Below, in pieces: positions 10,138-22,700 of a stretch of DNA of 64,000 nt. The number at the start of each line of letters is the position of its first letter. The first letter of the stretch is position 1. The stretch lies in assembly GCF_037126465.1 (NCBI RefSeq), contig NC_088201.1:189994031-190058030 (forward strand), read 5' to 3'. Source of the DNA: Ornithodoros turicata. Taxonomy: Eukaryota > Arthropoda > Arachnida > Ixodida > Argasidae. Under the pieces are notes generated by a model that saw nothing but the letters and a program-made list of their open reading frames with translations, was not told where the DNA came from and made no database searches. A program made the position numbers and the translations under genes.

Positions 10138-13100
10138 CTAAATTTTAAAGAAAGGAGTGTGACCCAATTTATTTTTTTCCGTTTTCCAGATTGCTCTAAA
10201 TCTTTCAGAACCCCATTTAAAAAATTCCCTCCCAAGCCATATCCTAATACAAAAATTGATTTTCCTAGTTACTATTAACTCCTGGCTTCCCGACCTATGG
10301 AAATGAAATCTTCTCTGACATCTGGCGTACCATATTTGGTATACCGTTTCTGTCAGTACCAACCAATACAGTTTTTATCCCTATTTCTCAGCTGAGGCAG
10401 CTCCAGGTTTATCAAGTCCTTTTTGGTTAACTGAGGTAGATTGAAAGCTGTCCGAATTTTCCCCCATAAGAGTCTGGGTAGCTTGCATTCGAGGAAGCAG
10501 TGTTCTAGCGTTTCTGTTTTCCCACACTCAGCACACCTATCGTTATCGCTTACATGCCTTCTTTCCAGGAAAGATCCAACGGGTACTATTCTGTGAGCTA
10601 TTTTCCACAGTAAGGTTTTCCGTTTTCCTTCTATCCATTCGCTGTTCAAGCGTATCCATAAACCGCTGTTGCTGTTGTTAATTGTTCCACCTGTTTCTTT
10701 ATTCAAGAGTTTATTGTATATGTCTTTAGCTGACATACTCATACGTCGCCAGTTATTTTTAAATTTCGAACAGCTTGTAGGACATCGTTGTATTGTCTTG
10801 GTTTGTCTGTTGCCGATGGTCCGTTCAAGTTTGTGCGTTCTCCAGTTATAGTTTTTGCTTCGACAGCAAGCCAAAATTCTGCCAAATATTTTGTTAATCC
10901 TTCCTCTGTATCCTGTTTACTGTGACCTGCACCTTTAGAGCTGTAGCATAATTTATTATGTCACGTATTCCCCATCCTCCGTCTTGTTTGGCATTTTTAA
11001 GGACACTCTGCGAAGCAAATTGTGTTTTTTCATTCCACACAAACTGGAAACACATCTTTTCCAGTCCCCGTGCAATGTCCTTTGTTGGTTGTTCAATTGC
11101 TGCTAGGTACCACAACTTGCTGTGTACTAATACGTTAATCAAATGTGCTCTCACTGAGAGCGGGGCTTCCAAGGCTGAGTATTCTTTTAAGATTTCTTTG
11201 ACTTCAGTGATTTTTTCAACCCAATTGCTTCTGCTGACTCCGTTTGCGTTGTATTTAATTCCCAGAATTTTTACTTCATTTTTAATCGAAATTCCAATCT
11301 TAACTCTTGGTTTGAGACCTCCAATGTACATCAGAGCGCTTTTGTTTTTGTTTATTTCTGCTCCAGATTTAATACTATACTCATGCATACTGTTTAATAT
11401 TCCTTGTACTGATTTTTCGTCTGGAACCAGCACAGTCAAGTCATCTGCATAGGCTAAAATTGCCTTTTCCTTCCCCCCTCTAGGTAGTGGAAATACCTTT
11501 ATTGCACCATTGCTCTTTAACATTTTGATTAATCTTTCAAAGCCCAAAACATAAAGAAAGGGTGACGGAGGACGCCCCTGTCTTACTCCATTAGTAATTT
11601 TAAAGGACTCATTACAGGGTCGGCCGTTCACTAGGACAGTGCTGGTACTTCCCTTTATAGACCAATTACCATATTTATAAATTCTTGACTCACGCCTACA
11701 TTTGCCAATTCGCTAAAAATGAAATCCGATCTTATTTTATCAAAAGCTTTCCTCTGATCGATGGTGGCTACGATCCCCTCTATTCTCCTCTGACCTGACC
11801 ATAACAATGTGTCCCTGATGGCAGCGGTCTGTAGGAAGATATTTCTTCCCTGAACACCTGCACACTGGGCTTTGGAAACCATGGAGTTCATCAATGGAAC
11901 TAAGCGGTCTGCCAGAATTTTTGCAATGATTTTGTAGTCAGCGTTTAGGAGCGTTATGGGTCTCCAAGCATTAATCTCTTCCCTTCTTGATTCATCCTTA
12001 CAAAGGAGAACCACATAGCCCTCATTGAGGGAGCCAAGAGAGCCCCCACTCTTTAAAGCCCTGTTGAAAACTTTAACTAGATGCGGCCCAATTAGTGACC
12101 AGTATTTCCGATAGAAGGCCATCGGTAAGCCGTCTGGGCCAGGGGAGGAGGTTTGTTTCATCCCAAGTACGGCTTTGAGAGCCTCCTGGACGGTTGCCGG
12201 GGAGTTTTTTCCTCCGGCCGGGGTGGCGGGCGCCGTCCTCGTACTGAGCGTAAATATCGCTGTAGAAAGTAGTGATAACCTGCTCGATTTCATCGGTATT
12301 TGTTACCCTTTGGCCGTTGTCGTCGTACAGAGCTTCGATTGGGCTTTGCGTTTGGTTCAGGAATGCTTTTATAAGCTCCCTGGAGCACCATGTTTCCATT
12401 TTGTGCTGCTTGGTCTGAGTGCGCATTTGCATGGGGAGCCAGCTCTGTTCCCTTAGGGCTTGGAATTCGTTTTTGAGGGCTTTTATTTGCTCCTCATAGT
12501 CGTCAGCAGCAGTGTCATTTTCTAATGTACGAATCTTGGACTCTATGGTCCCCAATCTCCTTCTCTCCTCCTCAACTCTCTGCCTTCCCCCTGTTTTCAG
12601 TAGGTTCTTTAGGGACTTCTTCACGCCCTCCCACCAGCCCACACTGTGGTCACATCTTTGGGCCGCATCCTCAAGAAGTTCTTTAATCATTAAATCTATT
12701 TCTTTTATTTCTAATAAATCATTGTTTAAACGCCATGGTCTCCCGTGGAACCCAATCAACGGGACATTGTTGAATTTCACTTCCACTGCCATGTGGTCAG
12801 AAACTGCGGTTGTGTCAATTGTTTTGGTTTTGACAGCACTCTGAGTCCATCTTCCTCTTGCATAGACTCTATCTAGTCTGCTGGCGTTAGTGCCACTAAA
12901 ATGGGTGAAGCCCTGTTCATTTCCGTTGTTTTGACGCCACAAGTCTACAAAAGAAACGTCTCTGATTAGCTTCCTAAATTCTTCACTTCCCTGTTTATTC
13001 TTATGATGTCCCATTAATGTATCTAGGTTGTCATTTAATACACAGTTAAAATCCCCCCATTATTATGTTGGTTGCACCCGCTAAATAATAGTCTAGTCCT

Positions 13101-13389
13101 CTAAAAAATTCTGCGGATTCCTTCCTGTCGATGGGAGTGTATACGCTTATTATTCGTACTGTGCTGCTTCCACACGACAAGTCGACTGCTACAACCCTTC
13201 CATCTGTGTCTCTTTTGCTATTTATCACTTTACTGGCCAAGTGTGGCATAATGATTATGCCTACTCCTCCCCAGTTCTTTTTCCCAAAGCTCCAAAATGA
13301 TCGCACCCCAAAATCCCTGTCTATTTGATTCACTTCTTTACGTTTTGTTATGTGTGATTCTTGTAAAAGGATGATTGCAACCCCCCGAT
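10138..13389 (-). pseudogene. LINE B ORF2, endonuclease-RT with C-terminal zf-RVT motif, broken
   Basis: Order on the minus strand: endonuclease middle (13333-13046, GGVGIIIMP and VYTP); endonuclease end with SRLDRVYARG and SDHMAV and then a linker (13014-12300); RT start with SPGPDGLPMAFYRKYW and WRPITLLNADYKI (12293-11655); RT core with AYADDLTVLV (11631-10894); and the zinc motif CAECGKTETLEHCFLEC (10874-10353) with a C-terminal end to 10138. The usual GVRQGCPLSP motif reads GVRQGRPPSP, so it is damaged. Three or more frameshifts are present. Confidence 0.8.
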
Positions 13390-13557
13390 TATTCTAATGA
13401 CTTCGTTCCTTATCAATTTATTTTTAAAACCCCTTACATTTAATGTTAATAGCTTAAGATTCATGTTGGTGAGTTTTGGTGCTTTGGGATCCTGTTTTAG
13501 GTTTCGCCTCTTTCGAGCGCATGCGCAGGGAAGCTTAACGCTTATTCTTTTTCCTTC

Positions 13558-14814
13558 TCAAACGGCGCGGTGTTGGTTCACCCGCTGCCTTCCGGTTCTA
13601 TCTACTGGTCCACTTTCCACATCGCTGTGGACCTCGACGCTTTCCTGTACCAATCCCTTTTCATTTTCATCGTCTAATTCTGTGCCCAGCGATGTGGTGC
13701 TAGCGCTAGAGCTCTCAGTAAATGTGCTCCCAGTGAAGGAGCCCAGGCTGCTCCTGGATTCGTTCCCTCGCGTTTCTTCCGGTTCCTCCTGTGTTTCAGG
13801 CACTGTGTTTACGTCCTGAATAACTTCTGGTGACCCAGCCACTATCTCGCGTGGCTCTGTTGCTTTCTCAACAGCTTCCTCAGTTTCTACTGCCTTTTCT
13901 ATCTCCTGTACTGTATCTCCCACTTCTATATCCCTTCCAATTCTGGAAGTTGAGGTACTTCGTTTACCCTCTTGTCCTTTTGTCCTTCCTTTTCTTTTTC
14001 CACTCCTGCTGCCGGGAGTGGAGGAAATTCTTCCTCATCTAACACTTCCTCGCGTTGGTTTGGCCACTGGCCGTATTCCAGCTCAGCCCATGCAGAGCTT
14101 CGCGGTTCCCATGCCGCTTCCTCCTTTTCTTTGCATTCACCGTCGCAAAAAGCGGTTACAGCTTTTGCATTTCTGCACCTCACAATCTCTAGCAATGTGG
14201 CCGCCTGCGTTACATCTTGCGCAACTCCTTGCCACTCCCACGTAATAACACTCCACTTTCATTCCTTTGATGAAGGTGAAGTTGGGCAGTGGGGTGTCCA
14301 TTTCCATTAAGACTTTTCGTGTGCCTGTTTCCAGGCCACTATGTTCACCTCTGTAGAATTCCCTCTCTACTTTCAATACTTTGCCGTATTTTTCGAGAGC
14401 TCTCTGCATGTCCGTATATGCGTACTCTGCAGGGTAACGAAACACAGTGATCATCTTTGCCCTCCTTCCAAGTGAGCGTAGCTCCACTTTTGTTTCACCG
14501 ATCATTACTGATCCGGCCGCTTTGGCCATCCGAACGCCTTCCATATCATGGAAGGTGACATCGTAATACCCGCCCTTTAATGGGCACACCGTCTTTACCT
14601 TCTTAGGAAAAGACTTCTTTACCGCCGCTGCGAGTTCAAGGCTAGCGGTGCCTCTCGGCATGCGCACCCTGAACGTCAACGGCAAATCGAGCGGTTCTTT
14701 TCCCTCCATCGCCTTCTGGCGTTTCTTTACACTTATTTTTACAAAGCTACTTACAAAGCTCACTGTGCCAGTGACAACTCTTGTGCCGTGAAGCAATTGG
14801 AAACAGCTGCACAC
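13558..14814 (-). pseudogene. LINE B ORF1, zinc-knuckle Gag-like protein, frameshifted
   Basis: The main part (14814-14137) has an RRM-like or Gag-like fold region followed by the knuckle CARCNAGGHIARDC and a second partial CKSC. Acidic, glutamate-rich C-terminal pieces continue in other frames (14195-13926 and 13923-13558). The same order is seen in LINE C ORF1 at 30.2-31.5 kb, with similar knuckles, so they belong to related families. The protein would bind its own RNA. A frameshift near 14150-14190 splits the second knuckle. Confidence 0.75.
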
Positions 14815-14869
14815 CGCTATGCCGCGAAAAAGAACATTACCACTACTGAAGCGCGAAAGATTCCCATGC

Positions 14870-17800
14870 CGTCTCCTCTGGCCTGTGCTCTGATGTTAGG
14901 TCAGCCCTCTCCTCTGCTACCCGCACTGCTACAGCCCCGCCATCTGGTCTCAAATCAGATCTAAAATACCTACAGCTATGTGCCAAGCGACGTAAGGCTC
15001 CAACGGGACCTCAGAAGATCTCACTCCCAACACCACCGCGCCATCTACCGAAGAATTTCGGCAGTTTTACGCCGATATGCGAACTCTCTTTATCGCTCTG
15101 AATGGAGAAACTTCACCGCGTCTCTTACCCTGCACACCCCTGGGAGTAAAATCTGGGCAGTGGCTAAATCCCTTATGGGGACAAGTAGACCACTCTCTCC
15201 TTTCCCCTCCCTGGCACTAGCCCGTGGCACTACCACCAGAGAGCTGGCCGAAAACTTCGCTGATTTCTTCAGCACGGGCAGGGATGTACCCTCCCCCCCA
15301 CCTCTCCCCCACAGCCATGGAGTTCTGGATGACCGTTTCACCTTCTCTGAGCTTCGTTATGCACTGAACTCTCTGAAATCGAAATCATCTCCAGGTCACG
15401 ATGGCATCTCCAATCAAGCCTTGCCTAACCTGCCTGACGCTTGCCTCAGCCGACTCCTATCATTTGTCAACCATCACTGGTGTCTTGGCTCTTGTCCGCC
15501 TGCTTGTAAGCTATCTGTAGTAGTCCCCATCCTTAAAATAGGCAAGCCAGCTGCGGAACTGTCTTCATACAGACCAGTTTCCCTTACCTCATGCGTCGCA
15601 AAGCTTGTAGAACGCCTCCTACACAGACGGCTCACCTGGTTTCTCGAGACCAATTCAGCACTCCCACACTGCATGACGGGCTTCCGTCGTCACCTCAGCT
15701 GTCAAGACTCAATCCTAGACTTTGTGTCAAGTGCTGACGAGGCACTTCGATCTAAACAGAGGACTGCTGCTGTCTTTTTTTATATTAAGGCAGCCTTTGA
15801 CAGTGTTCCCATTGAGGCAGCTATGCGCACTCTTATCCAGCTCGGCATCGAAGGCACTGCAGCGTCTTTTATCCAGGACTTCCTGTCAGATCGCTCCTTG
15901 CAAGTTCGTCTCGGACACTCATACAGCTCGTCACGAAGACAAAGCCTTGGCCTACCTCAAGGGAGCGTTTTAAGCCCGCTCATTTTCAACATAGTGATAG
16001 CTGGACTACCTTATGCTCTCTCTGCTGTCTCTCCCCCTCTTCAATGCTCAATATATGCAGATGACATCTGCATATGGGCTAGTCAGAAGCACCAACCTAA
16101 CCCACGCAAATCCATTCAAGCTGGAATCAACTCTGCTGCTGCTGCTTTCGTCCAGGATCTTGGCCTCACCATGTCCACAGAAAAATCTAAGCTGATGCTC
16201 ATCGGTCCTGGAGCCACCTGGAAGCACTCCCGCCATGTCACTCTAACTGGCTCACCTCTAGAAATCGTGAGATCCCACACCTTCCTGGGCATCACTCTCG
16301 ATTCCAGACTATCCTGGGTACCTTTCATCAGAGAATGCAAGAAGCGCTGTCTCACCTTCTCTAACCTGGTCAGACGTCTCAGCAGCTTCTCCTCCGGATG
16401 CTATCCGCGCACCCTATCTGCTATCCACAACGCCACCACAGTAGCCAAACTACTGTACGCTCTGCCTTTCACATCTCCCTCCAAGTCCTCCTTCGAGTAC
16501 CTCGAACAGATAAACCGCAAAGGGCTTCGCCAAGCCCTTGGACTTCCTCCATCCTGTAGCTCCGAGACCCTCTTCGCCGAGTCAGCTTCCCTCCCTCTCG
16601 GGCTGCGAGTCACTCAGCTCCTCCTCAACCAGCTGGTGAGGCTCAACCTCACCCCAGCCGGCAGAGCACTCATTCTCAAACTTGAGCAACGGCCATCTAG
16701 TAGTTTACACTGCACTCTCCACACCCTGCAAGGGCTCAACTCCTCCCAGCCTAAACTCCCAAGTTTGCACCCTCCCTGGACTATACAAGATATTAACATC
16801 TCTACGCTCATTCCTGGTCTGTCTAGTAAACGGCGGATCCCAGATATAGTGGCCGGATCCCTTGGCACAGAGCGCATTATGAATTGTCATCAAGAGGCCA
16901 TCCAAGTCTACACTGACGCTTCCCTGGACCCAGTTAGTGGGATTAGCGCCATTGCATTCCACATACCCTGCCGCAACCTATCAGAAGCTCGCCCTCTTGT
17001 AGGAGCTCACTCCTCCACCGAGGCAGAATTGCTTGCTATCTACATTGCTCTCCAAGCTATAGAGGATTCAGATATCCAAACAGCCGTTATCCTATCTGAC
17101 TCCAGAGGGGCCCTTTCCCGTATCAGCAACCGCTATGACCGCTGCATCATAGCTGACCGCGTCCATCGCAAGATCCAATCCCTCCATCTTAGCAACAGGC
17201 ACATCTCCCTTCAATGGATTCCCTCCCATACAGGAATACGTGGTAACGAAGAGGCTGATAGACTCTCCAAAAAAGCAACTAAGCTTACACCTGAATATAA
17301 AGCTCCTGCTACCACCTCCCAACTAAAGAAGAGGATCTTTCTCTACCTCTGGCAATTTCATCCGGATAAGCATACAGCTGAGGGTACAGCTACCCCTCTC
17401 TGTGTCACCTCAGGCCTTACTCAGAAGGAAGCCTCACTCCTCCTTAGGATACGTTCATCTTGCGCATGTACCCGAGCACACCTTTATCAATAGGGCAATG
17501 CCCCAGACCCTTTTTGCCCCACCTGTGTGGTTCCTGAAACAATTCCTAACCTTGTTGGCCGCTGCCACGCTACTTCAGCTGCAAGGGCTCAGCTGCACCA
17601 TCGCCTGCAAGCTGCAGGTATCCGCGACTGCAGTCCCGTCAATATATTATATCCGACAGGCTCAGTGCGCTCTAGGAAAATCATACAGAGTGAGCTTCTA
17701 GTATTCCTGAGGCTTACTGAGCTTGATCAGCGCCTGTAATACAACGGGACACACATCCCGCTAGGGCTTCGGCAACTCCTGCTCATCCAGAGTTACTCCA

Positions 17801-18075
17801 GTTACCTTCCCCCTCCCTCATCCTCGAAGAACCATGCGACCAGCCGCACCCCCCTGCAGGGAGTTCGTCAGGCTGCGTTTTCCTTCGTTTCTCGGGTTCC
17901 GGAAATCAACATGTCTCCTTCGTCGCCACAAGGACTCTCTTCTGTGTACTTCAAGTGACCTACAGACTTAACGACAAACTACCTTCCTACTCTCCCCTAT
18001 TTCTTTTAATTCCCCCATCACTCAGACAGGCAGACCTCTCACTTTTCCTCAACGACACTCCACTCCACTCCACTC
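14870..18075 (+). mobile_element. I-group LINE (LINE D), 5' truncated
   Basis: It starts inside ORF2, just upstream of the RT, and runs to a 3' tail with CAGACAGGCAGACCTC and CACTC repeats at 18021-18075. ORF2 is open for 837 codons. The segment 15684-17098 is almost repeated at 23404-24799. From 17739 to 18020 there is 3'UTR only. The next element (LINE E) begins directly after the tail. Confidence 0.85.
14980..17493 (+). CDS. LINE D ORF2, RT-RNase H polyprotein, long open frame lacking endonuclease
   Basis: The 837-residue frame is the best preserved I-group polymerase here. RT motifs include SSPGHDGISNQAL (about 136-148), FYIKAAFDSV (about 265), LGLPQGSVLSPLIFN (about 325) and catalytic YADD (about 362). 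RNase H starts at VYTDASLDPVSG (about 645) and includes the acidic STEAELLAIY, LSDSRGAL and WIPSHTGIRGNEEADRL motifs. The C-terminal Cys/His motif continues in another frame after 17493, so a frameshift trims the end. The endonuclease is missing because the element is 5' truncated; an ATG start at 14980 is arbitrary. It would synthesise cDNA at a nicked target. Confidence 0.85.
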   Translation: MPSDVRLQRDLRRSHSQHHRAIYRRISAVLRRYANSLYRSEWRNFTASLTLHTPGSKIWAVAKSLMGTSRPLSPFPSLALARGTTTRELAENFADFFSTGRDVPSPPPLPHSHGVLDDRFTFSELRYALNSLKSKSSPGHDGISNQALPNLPDACLSRLLSFVNHHWCLGSCPPACKLSVVVPILKIGKPAAELSSYRPVSLTSCVAKLVERLLHRRLTWFLETNSALPHCMTGFRRHLSCQDSILDFVSSADEALRSKQRTAAVFFYIKAAFDSVPIEAAMRTLIQLGIEGTAASFIQDFLSDRSLQVRLGHSYSSSRRQSLGLPQGSVLSPLIFNIVIAGLPYALSAVSPPLQCSIYADDICIWASQKHQPNPRKSIQAGINSAAAAFVQDLGLTMSTEKSKLMLIGPGATWKHSRHVTLTGSPLEIVRSHTFLGITLDSRLSWVPFIRECKKRCLTFSNLVRRLSSFSSGCYPRTLSAIHNATTVAKLLYALPFTSPSKSSFEYLEQINRKGLRQALGLPPSCSSETLFAESASLPLGLRVTQLLLNQLVRLNLTPAGRALILKLEQRPSSSLHCTLHTLQGLNSSQPKLPSLHPPWTIQDINISTLIPGLSSKRRIPDIVAGSLGTERIMNCHQEAIQVYTDASLDPVSGISAIAFHIPCRNLSEARPLVGAHSSTEAELLAIYIALQAIEDSDIQTAVILSDSRGALSRISNRYDRCIIADRVHRKIQSLHLSNRHISLQWIPSHTGIRGNEEADRLSKKATKLTPEYKAPATTSQLKKRIFLYLWQFHPDKHTAEGTATPLCVTSGLTQKEASLLLRIRSSCACTRAHLYQ

Positions 18076-18332
18076 CTTGTTCTCCGAAGCGAACGCACGC
18101 TCGTTCGCTTCTCCCTGTCAAGGTCACTCCCGACGGTCGTTCACCTCGCCGGCGCCGGCTTGTCTGGACGCTTGCGTTGGCTCGTCTGCTTGGCGGGCGG
18201 CATTCCCCGACCACAAACAGCTCTTTTTAGAGCTCTCGCTACACGTCTTCCTTTGTCAAGTGCTCGGAAACGGACCCCGACGTCTCTGAGGCTGTTCACC
18301 GCCGCCTACGCATCCTAAAGAAGGCTGCGTCT

Positions 18333-19583
18333 GTGTTGCAACCCAGCTCAATGGATACCACAGCGCCTACCAACGCGGAAACCAATCCTACGTGGGGCAT
18401 GGACGTCGCCAACACTGAGGCGACTGACAGCGATCTGCAAACTAGTGTCACCGACGACGGCATGACCGACGCAAACGAAGCGGAGGACGATGGCTTCCAA
18501 ATCCCACGTCGGCAACTGAAACGCAAACGTCAACTTGCTTGGCGTAACAGTGACTCTAGTGACAACACAGTGGGCAGTGCAGTGTCTTCTCCCCCAGCAG
18601 TGTCTGTGCTTACTGTGCTCTTTCGCCCAAGTGGCCCAAACAAGAGTGTCGCCAGCTTCCAGTTGTCAAAGCTGGAACAACACATAGAATCCGAGGCTCC
18701 TAACGAAGTCAATGAGATTCGCCTCAACAGTGCAAAGAACATTGTTGCAGTGGACGTCAAAACAGTGGGAGGAATCAACAAACTCCTTTGTCTGTCTCAA
18801 CTATGTTCCATTGCGGTAAGAGCCTTTCTTCCGTCTTCTCCTAGTGTCACCATCGGCACAATCCACGTTGCCGACACCTCCCTCACGGACGAAAGCATTC
18901 AGAACCGCCTACGCTCATCTGTGCCAGTGACTCATGTGAAACGGTTTGGTGATAAAGGTGCCAGTGCCAAAATCTGTTTCTCCCGTGGCCCCCTCCCTAA
19001 AATGGTGCACATCTGAACCTTCAGATTCTTCGTGAAGCCCTTCAAAGCCAAACTATTGCAGTGTCTCAAATGCGGTCGCTTCGGCCACATTGCCTCTTCA
19101 TGCACCCTCGAGGTTACCTGTCTTAAATGCGCTGGCAAACACATTACAGCTGAGTGCACAATCGAAGCCAGCACAAAGTGTTGCAACTGCGGGAACCACC
19201 ACTCCGCCCGTGACAACGCCTGCTTAGTCAGGCAAACTGAAACGGCTGCACACCGCTATGGCCTAAAAGCACACATACCAACAAGCAAGGCTCGCAAGAT
19301 TCTTAGAAAAAGGGACTCCCGCAATAACGAAAAGGGACACCCCAAAGAGAACACCCGAGCTGGTGACGCCACGCATGAGCAAGCTTCCACGCCAGCACCC
19401 ACCCAATCAAAGGCGACGCGCTCCTACAGAGATGCCGCCGTAATGAAGCTCCCTGCCCTCCCTCCACCGCAGAGCCAACCCACATTGACAGAGACGCCCG
19501 CCCCACATAAGGTACCTCCCAGAGCGCCAGCTGCCACTCAAAATGACAATGCACCATCAACCAACCAAACATCGCATCCATGA
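18333..19583 (+). pseudogene. LINE E ORF1, three zinc knuckles, one in-frame stop
   Basis: The frame stays open from 18333 to 19583 except for a TGA at 19014-19016, probably a CGA-to-TGA change. The N-terminal 100 residues are acidic and low-complexity. A Gag-like domain follows. Three knuckles come after the stop: CLKCGRFGHIASSC, CLKCAGKHITAEC and CCNCGNHHSARDNAC. The C-terminus is proline-rich. The product would coat LINE RNA and help form the ribonucleoprotein. Confidence 0.85.
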
Positions 19584-19797
19584 GTCTTCAAGCTCCCCCA
19601 TGTCCACTCCGCGTGAGTCTCGCCTTCAAGGCTGCAAAAGCCCTACTGGAGTGCACATGGATACCAGAAGCCCTACGCACCATCCTCGGCCTACTCCTCT
19701 CACTCGTACAGTCGCTCACAGGCTTCTTATTTGCATAAGCCAGTCATCGGCCACCGTCGTAGAGCGAAACCACTACCACTTCTCATCTGGCACCATC

Positions 19798-22700
19798 ATG
19801 GGCAGCTTTCACAAAATTCTCCAATGGAACTCTGCTGGGCTTCGACCCAAAATTGCGGAGCTACAGCTGCGCAAGACGTACTTCAGCATCTTGGCCATTC
19901 AGGAATGCAACCTTCCCGACAATTTCACAATCACAGGCTTCACCAAGTATACCTCTCCTGCAATACCACACTTAAAGCACGGCTGTGCTGCCCTTTTTGT
20001 TGCCCGCCATATCCCTCATCTCCAGGTCCCTACCCACGAATTGTGCTCACCCAATGCAGAGCTCGTAGCAGTCAAGGTGCAACTCGGCAAAAACACACTA
20101 ACCATCGTCTCTGCCTACGCAAGACCTCACAGCAGTTTACCCGAGGACTTCCTACACAAGACACAAGAAGCTCTCCCTGGACCTCTACTCCTCTGTGGCG
20201 ACCTAAACACCCACCACCTCCTATGGGGCTCCCCTCAAGCTGACAAACGTGGCCGTTCGCTCGTCGCTGCCCTGGAAGTCTGTAACCTTGTCGTAGCCAA
20301 CACTGGTGAACCCACCTTCGTGCGGCTTCCTCTCTCCAGTGCAATTGACATTACTTTCCACTCGCCTGCTATACCTGCACACTGGGAAATCTGCCACGAC
20401 ACCTGGGGAAGCGACCACTGTCCCATTTTCATCACCCTTGCCTACAAGCAGTTTGCTCCAAAACGCACCTGCACAGTTACAAACTGGTCTTATTTTCGTA
20501 TTTCCCTTGCTTCCCTCCCCGAAGACATAACCATCACCAGTGCTATCACTTCTGCCCTAAGCTCTGCAACACATTCCGTGCAAGCTTCACACACACTTCA
20601 CCGAAGCCTGACCTTAAATTCCTGAGACTATGTGCCGCACGTCGCAAAACACAAAGATTGCTACGCAAGCACCCTAACGCTGAAAACCTCACCAACTACA
20701 GGCGCATCTCTGCCTGTCTCCGACGCCACTCAAACACCCTACTCCGCTCCCACTGGAGAAAATTCTCTAGCTCGCTCACCAGCCATACCTCTGCCAAGAA
20801 CGTCTGGAACACAGTCAACTCTCTTGTGGGAATGCTCAAGAACCCCAATCCCTTCGCCTCACTAGCACTTGCATGTGGCTCCTCCCTCCCAGAGCTAGCA
20901 GAAAACTTCGCCGACAAATTTCACAACACAACAGGCACACCTGCTAAGTCCACCACCCTCTCTTCCAACTGCTCCCAAGACCAGCCATTCTCCCCACACG
21001 AACTACAACAAGCCATCCGCCGCCTTTAGACTAAGTCAGCTCCAGGGCTGGATGGGATCTGGAATCAGGCTCTTCGAAACCTCGCAACCGAGGCTTTCTC
21101 CAGACTCCTGCGCTACATCAACGAACACTGGAACGTTGCCATGCCCCCACCCGCTTGGCGGGAAAGTGTCCTCGTCCCCCTCCTCAAGCGCGGCAAACCT
21201 ACCGCCGATCTGAACTCTTACCGGCCCATTTCGCTCACCTCCTGCCTGGCCAAAGTCGTAGAGAGGATGATCCACGCTCGTATCACTTGGACCCTGGACC
21301 AAAAGTCCTACCTGCCCACCTGTATGACTGGCATCAGGCGTAACCTAAGCGCCCAAGATTCCATCCTCAACTTCATCTCTGATGTTGAGGATACACTCAA
21401 GAGCGGCAAGAGAACAGCTGATGTCTTCATAGACATAAAAGCCGCCTTTGATAATGTCGCCGTCCCTGTGATTATGGAGGCTCTCCAGGCTGCTGACATT
21501 GGTGGCAAGACAGCCACCTTCATCCATGGCCTGCTGTGTAACCGCTCTTTGAAAGTACGCCTTGGAACTACTCTCAGCACTCCTAGAGACCAGAATATTG
21601 CCACCCCCCACCCCCCAGGGCAGCGTATTAAGCCCGCTACTCTTGAACCTTGCCATGGCCACTCTTCCAGCTCACCTGCACAACACCAATAAAGACATTA
21701 AGCTGTCTTTAAACGCCGACGACATATGCCTCTGGATCCGCGGCAAGACACCGGGAACTCACAGAAACGCCATACAGGAAGCTGTTAGTGCCACAGCGGA
21801 CTTTCTATGCAGCAAAGGCCTCACCATATCTGGGGACAAAACCAAGATAATGTTACTCGGACCCGGCCCAAGCTGGTCACACCTGTGTGTGTGTGTGTGT
21901 GTGTAATTAAAGGTTTTATGGCGCAAGGGCAGTTTGGTCACACCTAGCCCCTGTAACCGTCGATGGAAACACCATTGAAAGGGTCAAAGAGCACGACTTC
22001 CTGGGTATCACCATAGACAGACGACTGTCATGGGCGCCTCACGCGAAGCGACTTAGAGCAAAATGCATTCCTTCCAGCAACCTCATCAGACGCCTTGGCA
22101 GCTCCCAATCCGGTTGGCCCCAGAGGACAGCTCTTAACATATTCAACGCAACCACAGCGGCGAAGATACTCTACGGACTACCATACACCTGCCCCAGCGC
22201 TTCAGCACTCGAGTCCCTGGAAAAGCTGTACAGAAGTGGACTGCGTCACGCCATCGGAGTACCCTCTGCAGCACGAAGCGAAGCCGTCCACGCTGAGACT
22301 TCCACACTACCTCTCCTCCTACGCTGCACTCAACTACTGCTCCCACAGCTGTCCAGACTCCACAGATCTAGCGCTGGCACATCGCTCATTAGCCGCCTCA
22401 GAGAACGCAACCACAGTCGCTTTTCGGCCACACTGCTCACTTTCTCCGAGCTTGTTCCATCCACCCCCTCAATCCCAAACAAGAGCCCACCCTGGCAACT
22501 CAGCCTACTGAGCATCCAGCCTAACATCAAAGGAATTTCCTGCAAACAAAACGTTCCCGATATAGTTGCGCAAGTACTTACTGCAGACTGCATACAAACA
22601 AGCTACCCAGGCCACACGGAAGTCTACACCGACGCATCCATCAATGGGAACCTTAACACGAGTAGCATCGCCGTCTACATCCCTTCCCGTCAACTTAAAC

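Larger units (their letters stand above)
10138..14860 (-). mobile_element. Tx1/L1-group non-LTR retrotransposon (LINE B), decayed
   Basis: The minus strand carries ORF1 (14814-13558) and ORF2 (13389-10138). ORF2 lacks RNase H and ends in the zf-RVT zinc motif, the layout of L1/Tx1-group LINEs. The ORF1 zinc knuckles favour Tx1. Frames are interrupted several times. Its 5' end meets the 5'-truncated LINE D at about 14860 in opposite orientation. Confidence 0.8.
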
